Of a stretch of 64,000 nt of DNA, positions 16,492 through 23,847 are shown one piece after another. The notes under the pieces are model-generated. The model searched no databases and had not been told where the DNA came from. It was given only the letters and a program-made list of their open reading frames with translations. How positions within the stretch are numbered: the stretch's first letter is position 1; the number at the start of each line of letters is the position of its first letter. The translations under genes were made by a program, and so were the position numbers. This DNA comes from Engelhardtia mirabilis (GTDB lineage: Bacteria > Planctomycetota > UBA1135 > GCA-002686595), in contig CP036296.1 in the NCBI GenBank assembly GCA_007751255.1, positions 2,728,001 through 2,792,000 of the forward strand, in the 5' to 3' direction.

Positions 16492-17196
16492 TCAGCGAGC
16501 GGCGGTCGACGCAGCTCCGGAGGCATACTCCGGGATCAGTTCGTCGAGTCGGTCGAGCATCTGCGCCGACCAGGACTCGAAGTTCGCGCCCGCGTCGCGC
16601 ATGGCGCGCAGCTCGTCGGGCGTGCGGAGCTCGCCGACCAGCACGTCCTGCTCGCGCACGGCGATGCGGGTGGGGTCGTCGACTTCCAGGACTTGCACCA
16701 GCCCCACGTGGACGGCGCCCACGGGGTTGGTGTCGTCGTTGATCATCCCGACCGGGCGCGGCGGGCCGCACTCGGGCAGGAACAGTTCCTCGGCGAGCTC
16801 GCGGCGCGAGCCCTCCGCGATCGGATCGCGATCGCCGCCGTCGGCAGCAATCGCGTCCGGGGGTTCGACGTGACCACCCACGCCGATCGAGAGCTTGTCG
16901 TGCAGTCGGGCATCACCGCCGGCCTTGGTGCGACGCAGGCACAGGATGCGAATCCCGTGCGCCTCGTCGCGGCCGAAGACCAGCGTGTAGGGGATGACCT
17001 GCTTGAGGTCGGGGTCGAGCTCGGCGCGGTCGCGCTGGGCGAAGAAGCCGTGCTGGCTGACCGTGGCTCGGAAAGACTCGAGGTCGTAGCCGCCGTTCGC
17101 CCGGGGGTCCCCGTCCGACCCGAACGGCACCAGGCCGTGCGGGTAGCAGGTGGGGAACAGCGCGCGACGCGGGACGGCGTAGACGAACTCGAGCAT
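16492..17196 (-). CDS. Nudix-like hydrolase family protein
   Basis: ATG 17196 (MLEFVYAVPRRALFP) was chosen; the frame extends upstream but only into low-complexity sequence (234 aa). The centre holds a Nudix-box-like pattern, GVGGHVEPPD, then after an insertion GSRRELAEELFLPE, with the REL.EEL helix intact. The usual spacing (G-x5-E-x7-REuxEExGu) is enlarged between the Gly/Glu and the REL helix. Members hydrolyse nucleoside diphosphates linked to another group, or act as binding proteins. The substrate is not predictable here. A sigma-70-like promoter lies about 260 nt upstream. Confidence 0.75.
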   Translation of the reverse strand: MLEFVYAVPRRALFPTCYPHGLVPFGSDGDPRANGGYDLESFRATVSQHGFFAQRDRAELDPDLKQVIPYTLVFGRDEAHGIRILCLRRTKAGGDARLHDKLSIGVGGHVEPPDAIAADGGDRDPIAEGSRRELAEELFLPECGPPRPVGMINDDTNPVGAVHVGLVQVLEVDDPTRIAVREQDVLVGELRTPDELRAMRDAGANFESWSAQMLDRLDELIPEYASGAASTAAR

Positions 17197-17603
17197 GGTT
17201 GTGGGGCGGGCGCGGGCCCTGTCCGGGCGCACTCGTCGGGGCGACTGGCCCGTGGCCCTGGGGTCGGAACCGCCGCGCGGGCGGGATCGAAGGGGCTGGG
17301 TCGGGTCGCAGCTCGTCGGACCGGTCGGAGTCGGGTCGCGCCGGGGATGGCCTCGCGGGCCTCTCGGTCGGACGGGACCGCGCGGGTCACGTCCAGGCAG
17401 GACTCGTTGCCGAACGGCCGCGGGAGCGGCTCTCGGCGGGTGCGATTCAGAGGCCGGAGTATCCGCCGACCCCGTCAAACCGTCAAGGCCTCCAACTACG
17501 GGGTGCGTGGTTGGGACACTCCACCACAAGATCTTGGGGGTCCCGACCCGCTTCGACCACCGGGCCGTGTCGGGGCCAAACTGCCAGCTAGCGGGAGGTT
17601 AGT
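17197..17603. other. Long 5' leader/intergenic region, about 400 bp
   Basis: This is the interval between the Nudix-like gene and the 3' end of rnpB. It contains a good minus-strand promoter at 17458-17486. Downstream of that promoter, about 250 nt of GC-rich sequence precede the start codon. No conserved riboswitch motif was recognised. Confidence 0.5.
17458..17486 (-). promoter_or_regulatory. Sigma-70-type promoter for the Nudix-like gene
   Basis: On the minus strand TTGACG (17486-17481) is followed by exactly 17 nt and GATACT (17463-17458). This is the best -35/-10 match found in the window. It fires toward the Nudix-like and 77-aa genes, with a leader of roughly 250 nt. Confidence 0.7.
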
Positions 17604-18002
<399 letters not shown>

Positions 18003-18009
18003 GCTGGGG

Positions 18010-18015
18010 ATCGTA
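18010..18015 (-). promoter_or_regulatory. -10 box of rnpB
   Basis: TACGAT on the minus strand lies 7 nt before the predicted first nucleotide of rnpB. The -35 region is poor. Confidence 0.45.
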
Positions 18016-18092
18016 GCTCGGCGCCGAGGCCCTGACGAGAGCGGCCCTCACGAGAGGGGCAACTGAACGTTCCGCGACGGGCGGACGGGCTC

Positions 18093-18098
18093 TAACCT
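18093..18098 (+). promoter_or_regulatory. -10-like hexamer TAACCT
   Basis: TAACCT lies 48 nt before ATG 18147. It is diverged from rnpB, so the two promoters are back to back. Confidence 0.3.
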
Positions 18099-18146
18099 GC
18101 CCGGCCCGCTTCTCCCCCGACGCCAGGTCCCGGCGCCACACCCCCC

Positions 18147-19034
18147 ATGAGCGAGATCCTCAGCACTGTCACCAACCTCGAGCTGCGCGAGTCCAACCCG
18201 GACGGCAGCGAGGGCGCCGGCCTGTCCCACACGGCGGAGGGCATGTTCCTGCTGCACTGCCTCGAGATGGCGGGGGCGGGCGAGCCCCGCGGGGGCGTCA
18301 CGATCGTCCACGACCTCTCCGACCATGGGGAGCGCTACCGGGGTCTGGGCGCGCGCCTGACGGAGGACGACTGGGCCCTGGCCCTGCCGGACATGCGCGG
18401 ACACGGCCGCTCCGAGGGTCCCCGCGGCCACAGCTGGGGCATCAAGGAGCCGGTGCGGGACATCGACTCCGTCCAGGACCACGTGGCCTACCGTCTGCCC
18501 GACCACCCCAAGGTGATCATCGGCGTGGGGCTCGGCGGGCTCTACGCCCTGGCCTACGCCCAGGCCCATCCGGACCGGGTCCAGGCCCTGGTCCTGGTGG
18601 GGGCCATGCTGCAACCGACCTTCCCGGTCGCGGCCAAACCCGGCGGCCTCAAGGGGCTGTTCAAGAAGCCCACTCCGATCGATCAGGCGGACTTGGACTG
18701 GTCCCCGGACCAGATCTCCAGCGACGCCAGCGCCCAATCGGCCTGGACCGGCGATCCCCTCGTGCATCGCAAGGTCAGCCGTCACGTGGCCGAGCGGGTC
18801 GTGGCCGAGGCCGCCGAGGTGCGTCGCCATGCAGCGTCGATGACGGTGCCGACCCTCGCCCTGCACGGGTCCGACGACACGATCGCATCGGTCGACGCCG
18901 TACGCGGCATCGAGCGCGCGGGACTGGAGCTGCGTGTCCTCGACGGGCGCAGGCACGACCTGTTGCACGAGGCCGGCGCCAAGAGCCTGTACGACGACAT
19001 CGCCCACTGGATCGACGGCGTCTGCCCGCGCTGA
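18147..19034 (+). CDS. Alpha/beta-hydrolase-fold protein (monoacylglycerol-lipase-like), nucleophile Ser replaced by Gly
   Basis: This 295-aa protein has the layout of the serine aminopeptidase S33/monoglyceride lipase family: a leading strand with the GVTIVHDLSDHGERY oxyanion region, LALPDMRGHGRSEGPRG, the nucleophile elbow, a lid-like segment, PTLALHGSDDTIAS (acid residue region) and a late His (RRHDLLHE). The elbow should read G-x-S-x-G. Here it reads G126-V-G128-L-G130, so the nucleophile is Gly and normal ester hydrolysis is not expected. It may bind lipids, or act as a non-catalytic partner. The convergent gene at 19171 has the same substitution. Confidence 0.85.
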   Translation: MSEILSTVTNLELRESNPDGSEGAGLSHTAEGMFLLHCLEMAGAGEPRGGVTIVHDLSDHGERYRGLGARLTEDDWALALPDMRGHGRSEGPRGHSWGIKEPVRDIDSVQDHVAYRLPDHPKVIIGVGLGGLYALAYAQAHPDRVQALVLVGAMLQPTFPVAAKPGGLKGLFKKPTPIDQADLDWSPDQISSDASAQSAWTGDPLVHRKVSRHVAERVVAEAAEVRRHAASMTVPTLALHGSDDTIASVDAVRGIERAGLELRVLDGRRHDLLHEAGAKSLYDDIAHWIDGVCPR

Positions 19035-19052
19035 CGCTCGCTCGCAGGTCGG

Positions 19053-19101
19053 CCCGAAACGAGAACGCCCGGCTGGATCAGCCGGGCGTTCTCGTTCGGG
19101 G
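19053..19101. terminator. Bidirectional terminator-like hairpin between convergent genes
   Basis: AACGAGAACGCCCGGCT (19058-19074) pairs perfectly over 17 bp with 19080-19096 around a 5-nt loop. The pairing continues, with one bulge, into CCCGAA/TTCGGG. There is no clear U-tract, but the site sits exactly between two converging genes. Confidence 0.65.
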
Positions 19102-19105
19102 CCCT

Positions 19106-19163
19106 GTCGAGTTCGGGGCCCCGTCGAGTTCGGGGCCCCGTCGAGTTCGGGGCCCCGTCGAAC
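19106..19163. repeat. 17-bp tandem repeat, three copies plus a partial
   Basis: The unit GTCGAGTTCGGGGCCCC starts at 19106, 19123 and 19140, and a partial copy starts at 19157. It lies between the terminator hairpin and the stop of the minus-strand hydrolase-fold gene. No function was recognised. Confidence 0.85.
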
Positions 19164-19170
19164 CGCCTGC

Positions 19171-20028
19171 TTAGCTCCGCCCGCCGCGCTTGGGCATCGC
19201 CTGCGCTTCGACCCAGTCGGACACATCCTTGCGAAGCTTCTTGTCGGTCAGGACCTCGGCCCCTTCGGAGCGCACTCCGACGATCGAGATGTAGCCGTCG
19301 CCCTCGACCTCCTCGACCAACTCGTCGGCCGCATCGCGCTGGTCGCGGCCGGCCACGATCATCACCGGCAGGCCTTCGACGTCGCGCAGGTCCGAGGTCA
19401 GGTCAAAGCCGTACAGCTCGCTCTCGAGTCCGACGATGCCGACGCAGCGGACGTTCTCGTCGTGAGCCGCGTGGCGCACCGCCAGGGCGCCGCCGGCGCC
19501 GACGCCGATCACGGTCAGGTTCGTGCTGTGGATGCCCTCGTGCTGGGAGAGCCAGCGCGCGGCCGTGTCGACGTCGCGGGTCGCGAAGGCCCACAGGGTC
19601 TTGCGCGCTTCCGCGTCCATGTCGGACCAGTCGAGATTCTCGGCAACGCTCTCGCCGTGGCCACGAAGGTCGAGCGTGAGCACGGCGAAGTTCGCGCGCT
19701 GCAGACCCTCGGCCATGTCCGTCAGGGTCGAGCGGTCGCTGCCGGCGCCGTGGATCAAGAGGACCGCGGGGGCGCGCCGGTCATCCTCGCGGGGCGCATA
19801 GAAGTCTCCCTTGAGGGCGATCTTGTCCGAGGTCCGCAGGGCGACCGGCTCGAGACCCGTCCGACCGCGTTGGGCCAGGGGCCGCGCCACGATCGGCGGA
19901 CCCACGGCGATCGAGGGTCCTGCCGGAATCGAATGGGAAGTCGTCGTCGCACAGGCCGAGGGGAACTCGACCTGCACCGGAAGCAGGGGGCCGCTGAGGG
20001 CGGCTACGAGGAGGGAACTCGTCAGCAT
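19171..20028 (-). CDS. Exported alpha/beta-hydrolase-fold protein, nucleophile Ser replaced by Gly
   Basis: This 285-aa protein begins with a short hydrophobic stretch (MLTSSLLVAALSGPLLPVQV), a possible signal peptide. The fold features are APAVLLIHGAGSDRSTL (oxyanion strand), FAVLTLDLRGHGESVAEN, the elbow NLTVIGVGAGGALAV, and GLPVMIVAGRDQRDA (acid strand). The elbow reads G-V-G177-A-G, so the nucleophile Ser is Gly. The expected catalytic His near the C-terminus is also not evident (VRSEGAEVLTDKKLRKD). This looks like a dienelactone-hydrolase-like pseudoenzyme. A separate origin from the convergent neighbour is likely, because the two sequences differ apart from fold motifs. Confidence 0.83.
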   Translation of the reverse strand: MLTSSLLVAALSGPLLPVQVEFPSACATTTSHSIPAGPSIAVGPPIVARPLAQRGRTGLEPVALRTSDKIALKGDFYAPREDDRRAPAVLLIHGAGSDRSTLTDMAEGLQRANFAVLTLDLRGHGESVAENLDWSDMDAEARKTLWAFATRDVDTAARWLSQHEGIHSTNLTVIGVGAGGALAVRHAAHDENVRCVGIVGLESELYGFDLTSDLRDVEGLPVMIVAGRDQRDAADELVEEVEGDGYISIVGVRSEGAEVLTDKKLRKDVSDWVEAQAMPKRGGRS

Positions 20029-20509
20029 CGCTCGCGCCGGGCGCTTGCTGTTGGTCTGGCGGGACGGTTCAGGGGAGCCCGGTGGGGGCGGGCTGGCTCT
20101 GGCCGTTCGCGGGGATGATCGAGCCGGCCTGGGGCAGCCGTACCCGGGGAAACTTCGGCAGAGGGTAGTCGAGACCGGCCACCCTGCAAGCCATGCGGTA
20201 CCTAGTGTGCCCTCCGGAAGCGGTTTACCAAGTTCCTGTCCACGGACTTACGTCGGTGGACCAGGCCCGACCTCTGCGGCCCCTGGGGGGAAGATCGCGG
20301 GGGAGGGAGGTCGGCCCGCAGTTGGCGAGCGAGGAGTCCCCGCCGGGACGCGGGCCGCCTCCGCGAGGATCCCCAAGCCAGAGGAACCCGGGAACTCGCC
20401 CCGGGCCCAGGGCGGCCCGTGGCGCCTTCGGGGTCCGGGAGGGTGGGTCGCAGCCCCCGTAGCCCCCGTAGCCCCCTTAGGCGCCGTAGGCGCCCGGAGC
20501 CCTCGAGCC
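20029..20509. other. Hairpin-rich GC-rich gap, candidate structured RNA
   Basis: No credible ORF is present. Three stems were found by eye: CCTGTCCAC/GTGGACCAGG (20235-20265, one bulge), CCGACCTC/GAGGTCGG (20267-20314), and GGCCCGC/GCGGGCC (20313-20356) enclosing GTCCC/GGGAC. At 20178-20192 the sequence GCCACCCTGCAAGCC matches the 3' end of rnpB (17612-17626) at 14 of 15 positions. At 20456-20481 AGCCCCCGT is repeated about three times. No SRP, tmRNA or 6S hallmark was found. The strand of any transcript is unknown. Confidence 0.35.
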
Positions 20510-22834
20510 TCAGCCCAGCTCGAGTTGACGCCTGGCGTCGACTTCGTCGCGGTTGATCGCGGCCATGGCCTCGTCCAGGCGCTCGACCAGGTCGAAACTG
20601 GGGTCCATCGCGCGCTTGACCTGGCGCATCAGTTGGATCGCCATTCGGAAGCAACGGCAGAGGTCGCCGGCCGTGGCGTCGGTCGTCTCCTCGAGTTCCT
20701 CGAAGGAGGCCCCCCGGGCCCAGGCGCAGACCGCGGGCGTCAGTCCCCAATCGACCGTCTTCATGGGCGTCGGGATCCCGTAGTGGGCTTCCTGCGCCGA
20801 AAGGCGGGTCAGGATCTGCCCGATGTGCCGGCGCACGCCGCCGTACAGCCGCGGGCTCACGAACGTCGGCTCGCCGCGCCGGCGCTCCTCGAATACGAGG
20901 GCCACGAAGACGACGCACAGGGCCTCGGCTCCGAGATTCTCGAGCGCCCCGCGCCACAGGAGCTCGGTGATCTGCAGCTCGTAGCCGACCAGCAGTCGCC
21001 CGATCTTGCCCTTGGCCGTCAGCTCGTCCTCGCCCTCGATGTAGCCGAGCTCGTACAGGAACTCCAAGTGCGCCTCGACCAGGCGCCGCTGCTCGCGGCT
21101 GTTGCGCTCGCGCGCCTTGCGGTTGCCTCCGCGGTGCTGCCAGGAGTTGAAGGACTTCTCCCAGGCCTCGAACAGGCGCTCGCGACCGATGCGGTCGATC
21201 AGGTGCAGGATCGACGAGTAAGACAGGCGGAAGCGGCTGTTGACCGGCTCGGGCTTGTTGGCCAGGAGGCGCTTCAGCGGCGCGTCCTCGAGGTCGCGGA
21301 ACTCCAGGCGCGAGACCACCAGCCCCTCGTCGTCGATGCCCTGACGCCCGGCGCGTCCGGCCATCTGCATGTAGTCGCGCGTACGCAGGTAGTCGAAGTT
21401 GACGCCGTCGAACTTCTTCAGCCCGAAGAAGATCGCGGTGCGCGCGGGCATGTTGATGCCGAGCGCGAAGGTCTCGGTCGTGAACAGCAGCTTGAGCAGG
21501 CCGGAGGTGAACAGGCGCTCGACGACTTCCTTGTGCACCGGGAGCATGCCCGCGTGGTGGTAGCCGATGCCGTGCGAGGCCAGGCGGAAGATCTCGCCCT
21601 GCAGCTCGCCGTCGTGGAGCTGGAACATGTCGAGCAGCTCGCGCTGCAGCCCCTGCATGCGCTCGTACTCGGCATCGTCGAGCAGGTGGCGCTTCTGGTT
21701 GGCCAGGGCCAGCCGCTCGCAGTCCTTGCGGCTGAAGCAGAACACCATGGCCGGCAGCAGCTGCTTCTCCTGGATCTCGTCCAGCAGGGTCGAGAAGCTC
21801 GCCGCTTCGCGTCTGCGGTTCTCGTCGCGACGCTGCTCCCAGTCTCCGCGACCGCCGCGCCCACCGCGCTTGTCCTTGCCGCGTTTGCCACGTTCGGGCG
21901 CCCGAGCCTGGCGCTTGGCCCAGTCGAGCTTGTGCCCGTCGAACATGCCCAGGTCGGGCAGGTAGAAGCGGTGCCGCAACGGCACCGGGCGCTTCTCCGA
22001 GCGGATCACTTCGAGCTCGTGGTCGCGCAGTTGCCGCATCCACGCGCCCAGCTCGTCGAGGTTCTCGATCGTCGCCGACAGGCACACGAAGCGGATCGCG
22101 CGCGGGGCGAAGATCAGACTCTCCTCCCAGACCGTGCCGCGCTCGATGTCGTCCATGAAGTGGACTTCGTCGAAGATCACGAACTCCACGTCGTCGAGGG
22201 CGGCGGGGTTCTCGAAGATCGAGTTGCGCAGGATCTCGGTGGTCATGATCAACACCTGCGCGTGGGGGTGGATCGTGACGTCGCCGGTCATCAGGCCCAC
22301 GTCGATCTTGGGGTCGTCGCGGAAGTCGCGGTACTTCTGGTTCGACAGGGCCTTGATCGGCGCCGTGTAGATGCAGCGCTTGCCGCGCGCCACGGCGTCC
22401 TCGATGGCGTACTCGGCGACGAGCGTCTTGCCGGCGCCGGTGGGGGCGCTGACCAAGACGTTGGCGCCGGCGCGGATCGCCTCGACCGCTTGGAGTTGGA
22501 AGCGGCTGAGACGGAAGCCCTTGTAGGTCGGCGCACCCACGGGGGCTCGTTCGACGCTCGTAGGTCCATCGGGGGCGCCACGGTGGGGAAGGGACCCGCC
22601 GGAATCAGCCAGCGCGGAGGCATCCCTGTCACTCGCAGCGCGCTGCGGGGCGACGGCGCCGAACTCGTGGCCGGGGCGTTTGCGTGCGGGCACGTCTTCG
22701 GCCGCTCGCGGCGATTGCCCGGTGCTTCCTCGGCGCGGGGCGCGGGGCGCTGAGTCGGAGTCGGAGGAGTGGTCGCGGCGGCGCGCCCGCTGTGGGCGCT
22801 CGTCGTCCCGGCGGCGCGGTCGGTCGGATTGCAT
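20510..22834 (-). CDS. DEAD/DEAH-box RNA helicase, Ski2/Mtr4-like with DSHCT region
   Basis: This 774-aa protein has an Arg/Ser/Pro-rich N-terminal extension of about 100 residues, then a complete superfamily 2 helicase core: Q-motif region FQLQAVEAIRAG, Walker A SAPTGAGKT, PIKALSNQK, MTTEILRN, DEVHF (DEVH box), LSATIEN, then in the second RecA domain FCFSRKDCE, HHAGMLP, ALGINMPART and QMAGRAGRQGID. The remaining 250 residues fit the DSHCT/winged-helix region of Ski2-like helicases. Bacterial members (HelY-like) act on RNA, probably in rRNA maturation or decay. The helicase assignment is sure; the precise pathway is inferred. Confidence 0.93.
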   Translation of the reverse strand: MQSDRPRRRDDERPQRARRRDHSSDSDSAPRAPRRGSTGQSPRAAEDVPARKRPGHEFGAVAPQRAASDRDASALADSGGSLPHRGAPDGPTSVERAPVGAPTYKGFRLSRFQLQAVEAIRAGANVLVSAPTGAGKTLVAEYAIEDAVARGKRCIYTAPIKALSNQKYRDFRDDPKIDVGLMTGDVTIHPHAQVLIMTTEILRNSIFENPAALDDVEFVIFDEVHFMDDIERGTVWEESLIFAPRAIRFVCLSATIENLDELGAWMRQLRDHELEVIRSEKRPVPLRHRFYLPDLGMFDGHKLDWAKRQARAPERGKRGKDKRGGRGGRGDWEQRRDENRRREAASFSTLLDEIQEKQLLPAMVFCFSRKDCERLALANQKRHLLDDAEYERMQGLQRELLDMFQLHDGELQGEIFRLASHGIGYHHAGMLPVHKEVVERLFTSGLLKLLFTTETFALGINMPARTAIFFGLKKFDGVNFDYLRTRDYMQMAGRAGRQGIDDEGLVVSRLEFRDLEDAPLKRLLANKPEPVNSRFRLSYSSILHLIDRIGRERLFEAWEKSFNSWQHRGGNRKARERNSREQRRLVEAHLEFLYELGYIEGEDELTAKGKIGRLLVGYELQITELLWRGALENLGAEALCVVFVALVFEERRRGEPTFVSPRLYGGVRRHIGQILTRLSAQEAHYGIPTPMKTVDWGLTPAVCAWARGASFEELEETTDATAGDLCRCFRMAIQLMRQVKRAMDPSFDLVERLDEAMAAINRDEVDARRQLELG

Positions 22835-22842
22835 CGAGGCAG

Positions 22843-22848
22843 AGCCTA
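22843..22848 (-). promoter_or_regulatory. -10-like hexamer TAGGCT, likely leaderless start
   Basis: On the minus strand TAGGCT ends 8 nt before ATG 22834 of the helicase gene. No SD can fit between them. Confidence 0.45.
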
Positions 22849-22913
22849 TCCGCCCGATGGGAGCGAGGAGAAGCTGCGCAGGCTGCGAAGACGGTTCCTG
22901 GCGAATCGAGCGC

Positions 22914-22919
22914 TATCCT
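22914..22919 (+). promoter_or_regulatory. -10-like hexamer TATCCT
   Basis: TATCCT lies 28 nt before ATG 22948. It is divergent from the helicase promoter. Confidence 0.3.
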
Positions 22920-22947
22920 CTCGGCGCTCCCGGAGCCTCCCCGTGCC

Positions 22948-23847
22948 ATGGGACCCCGACCCAACCAACGATCTCGACCGCGTCCCAGGCGCCTGCCCCT
23001 GTGGCTGCCCTTGGCCGCGATCGTGGTGCCCCTGACCTGGATCGGTCTGCGCTCGGCGGACGACGCGCGCGCCAAGGGCTTCGGAACCCTGGATCCGTCG
23101 CAGCTGGAACTCGAGTTCCCGCAGGAATGGGTCGACCCGCGCTGGGAGGACGAGTTGGTGGCGACCTTCGAGGACTTCGGCCAAGTGGCCCTCGACGACG
23201 GAGCGCGCCTGCGCGAGTTGGCCGCTGCACTCGAGGGATTGGCATTCGTGGCGGAAGTGGCCTCGCCGCGGATCGTCTGGCCGGCCGGAGCCTCCTTCGC
23301 GATGCGGCTGCGCCGACCGGTGGCCTGCGTCGCCGTCAGCGATCGATTTCTCGCCGTGGATGCAGCCGGAGTGATCCTGCCGGGCTCCCACGCCACCCCG
23401 CCCAAGGTGGCGGGGGGCTTCCTGCCGCTGCTCGGTCCGAGGGACGGCCGTTTCCTGGACGCCTTGCCTGGGGATCGCATCGAGGACGATGCGGATCTCG
23501 ATGGGCTCGCGATCGCCGTCAGCCTGTGGGAGTACCTGGCGCGGGAGGAGCGCGGGGCCCTCGGTCGCATCGTGATCGAAGCCCAGGACGCGGCGCGGTC
23601 GTCGTTGACGAACCCCGGCGCGGTCCTGCGCCTGGTCGAGGGGCGTGCCGTGGCCTTCGGCCGCTCGCCGCGGGTGGACGAGCCCGGCGAGTTGGCCCTG
23701 GCCAGCAAGTGGGCGCACGTGGCCGCCGCCTTGAGGGAGTTGGAGCAGGGCGGTGCCTCGGATTGGATCGTGCTCGACGCGCGCATGGACGACCCGGAGT
23801 ACATCCGTCCCGTCCCCGCGCTGACGGAGTCCGAGGAGTCGCCGTGA
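22948..23847 (+). CDS. Single-pass membrane protein, FtsQ/POTRA-like
   Basis: This 299-aa protein starts at ATG 22948; the longer upstream frame overlaps the divergent helicase gene and was rejected. A basic N-terminus (RPRPRR) and one membrane segment (LPLWLPLAAIVVPLTWIGL) precede an extracytoplasmic domain. The stretch LAFVAEVASPRIVWPAGASFAMRLRRPVACVAVSDRFLAVDAAGVILP has the 'short helix, Arg-x-Pro-hydrophobic, value, D..G..lp' pattern of FtsQ/DivIB. In those proteins it follows the POTRA domain. A divisome role is an inference from this pattern. The 4-bp GTGA overlap couples it to the next membrane protein. Confidence 0.68.
   Translation: MGPRPNQRSRPRPRRLPLWLPLAAIVVPLTWIGLRSADDARAKGFGTLDPSQLELEFPQEWVDPRWEDELVATFEDFGQVALDDGARLRELAAALEGLAFVAEVASPRIVWPAGASFAMRLRRPVACVAVSDRFLAVDAAGVILPGSHATPPKVAGGFLPLLGPRDGRFLDALPGDRIEDDADLDGLAIAVSLWEYLAREERGALGRIVIEAQDAARSSLTNPGAVLRLVEGRAVAFGRSPRVDEPGELALASKWAHVAAALRELEQGGASDWIVLDARMDDPEYIRPVPALTESEESP

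Noticed and set aside
17197..17603. Riboswitch in the leader of the Nudix-like gene
   Set aside because: No conserved aptamer motif was recognised; only a promoter was supported.
20178..20192. A second RNase P RNA or an SRP/tmRNA gene
   Set aside because: Only 15 nt match rnpB. The landmarks GAGGAAAGTCC and GGTAAGGGTG are missing. The SRP core (GGTCAGGTCCGGAAGGAAGC) and tmRNA tRNA-like ends were not found.
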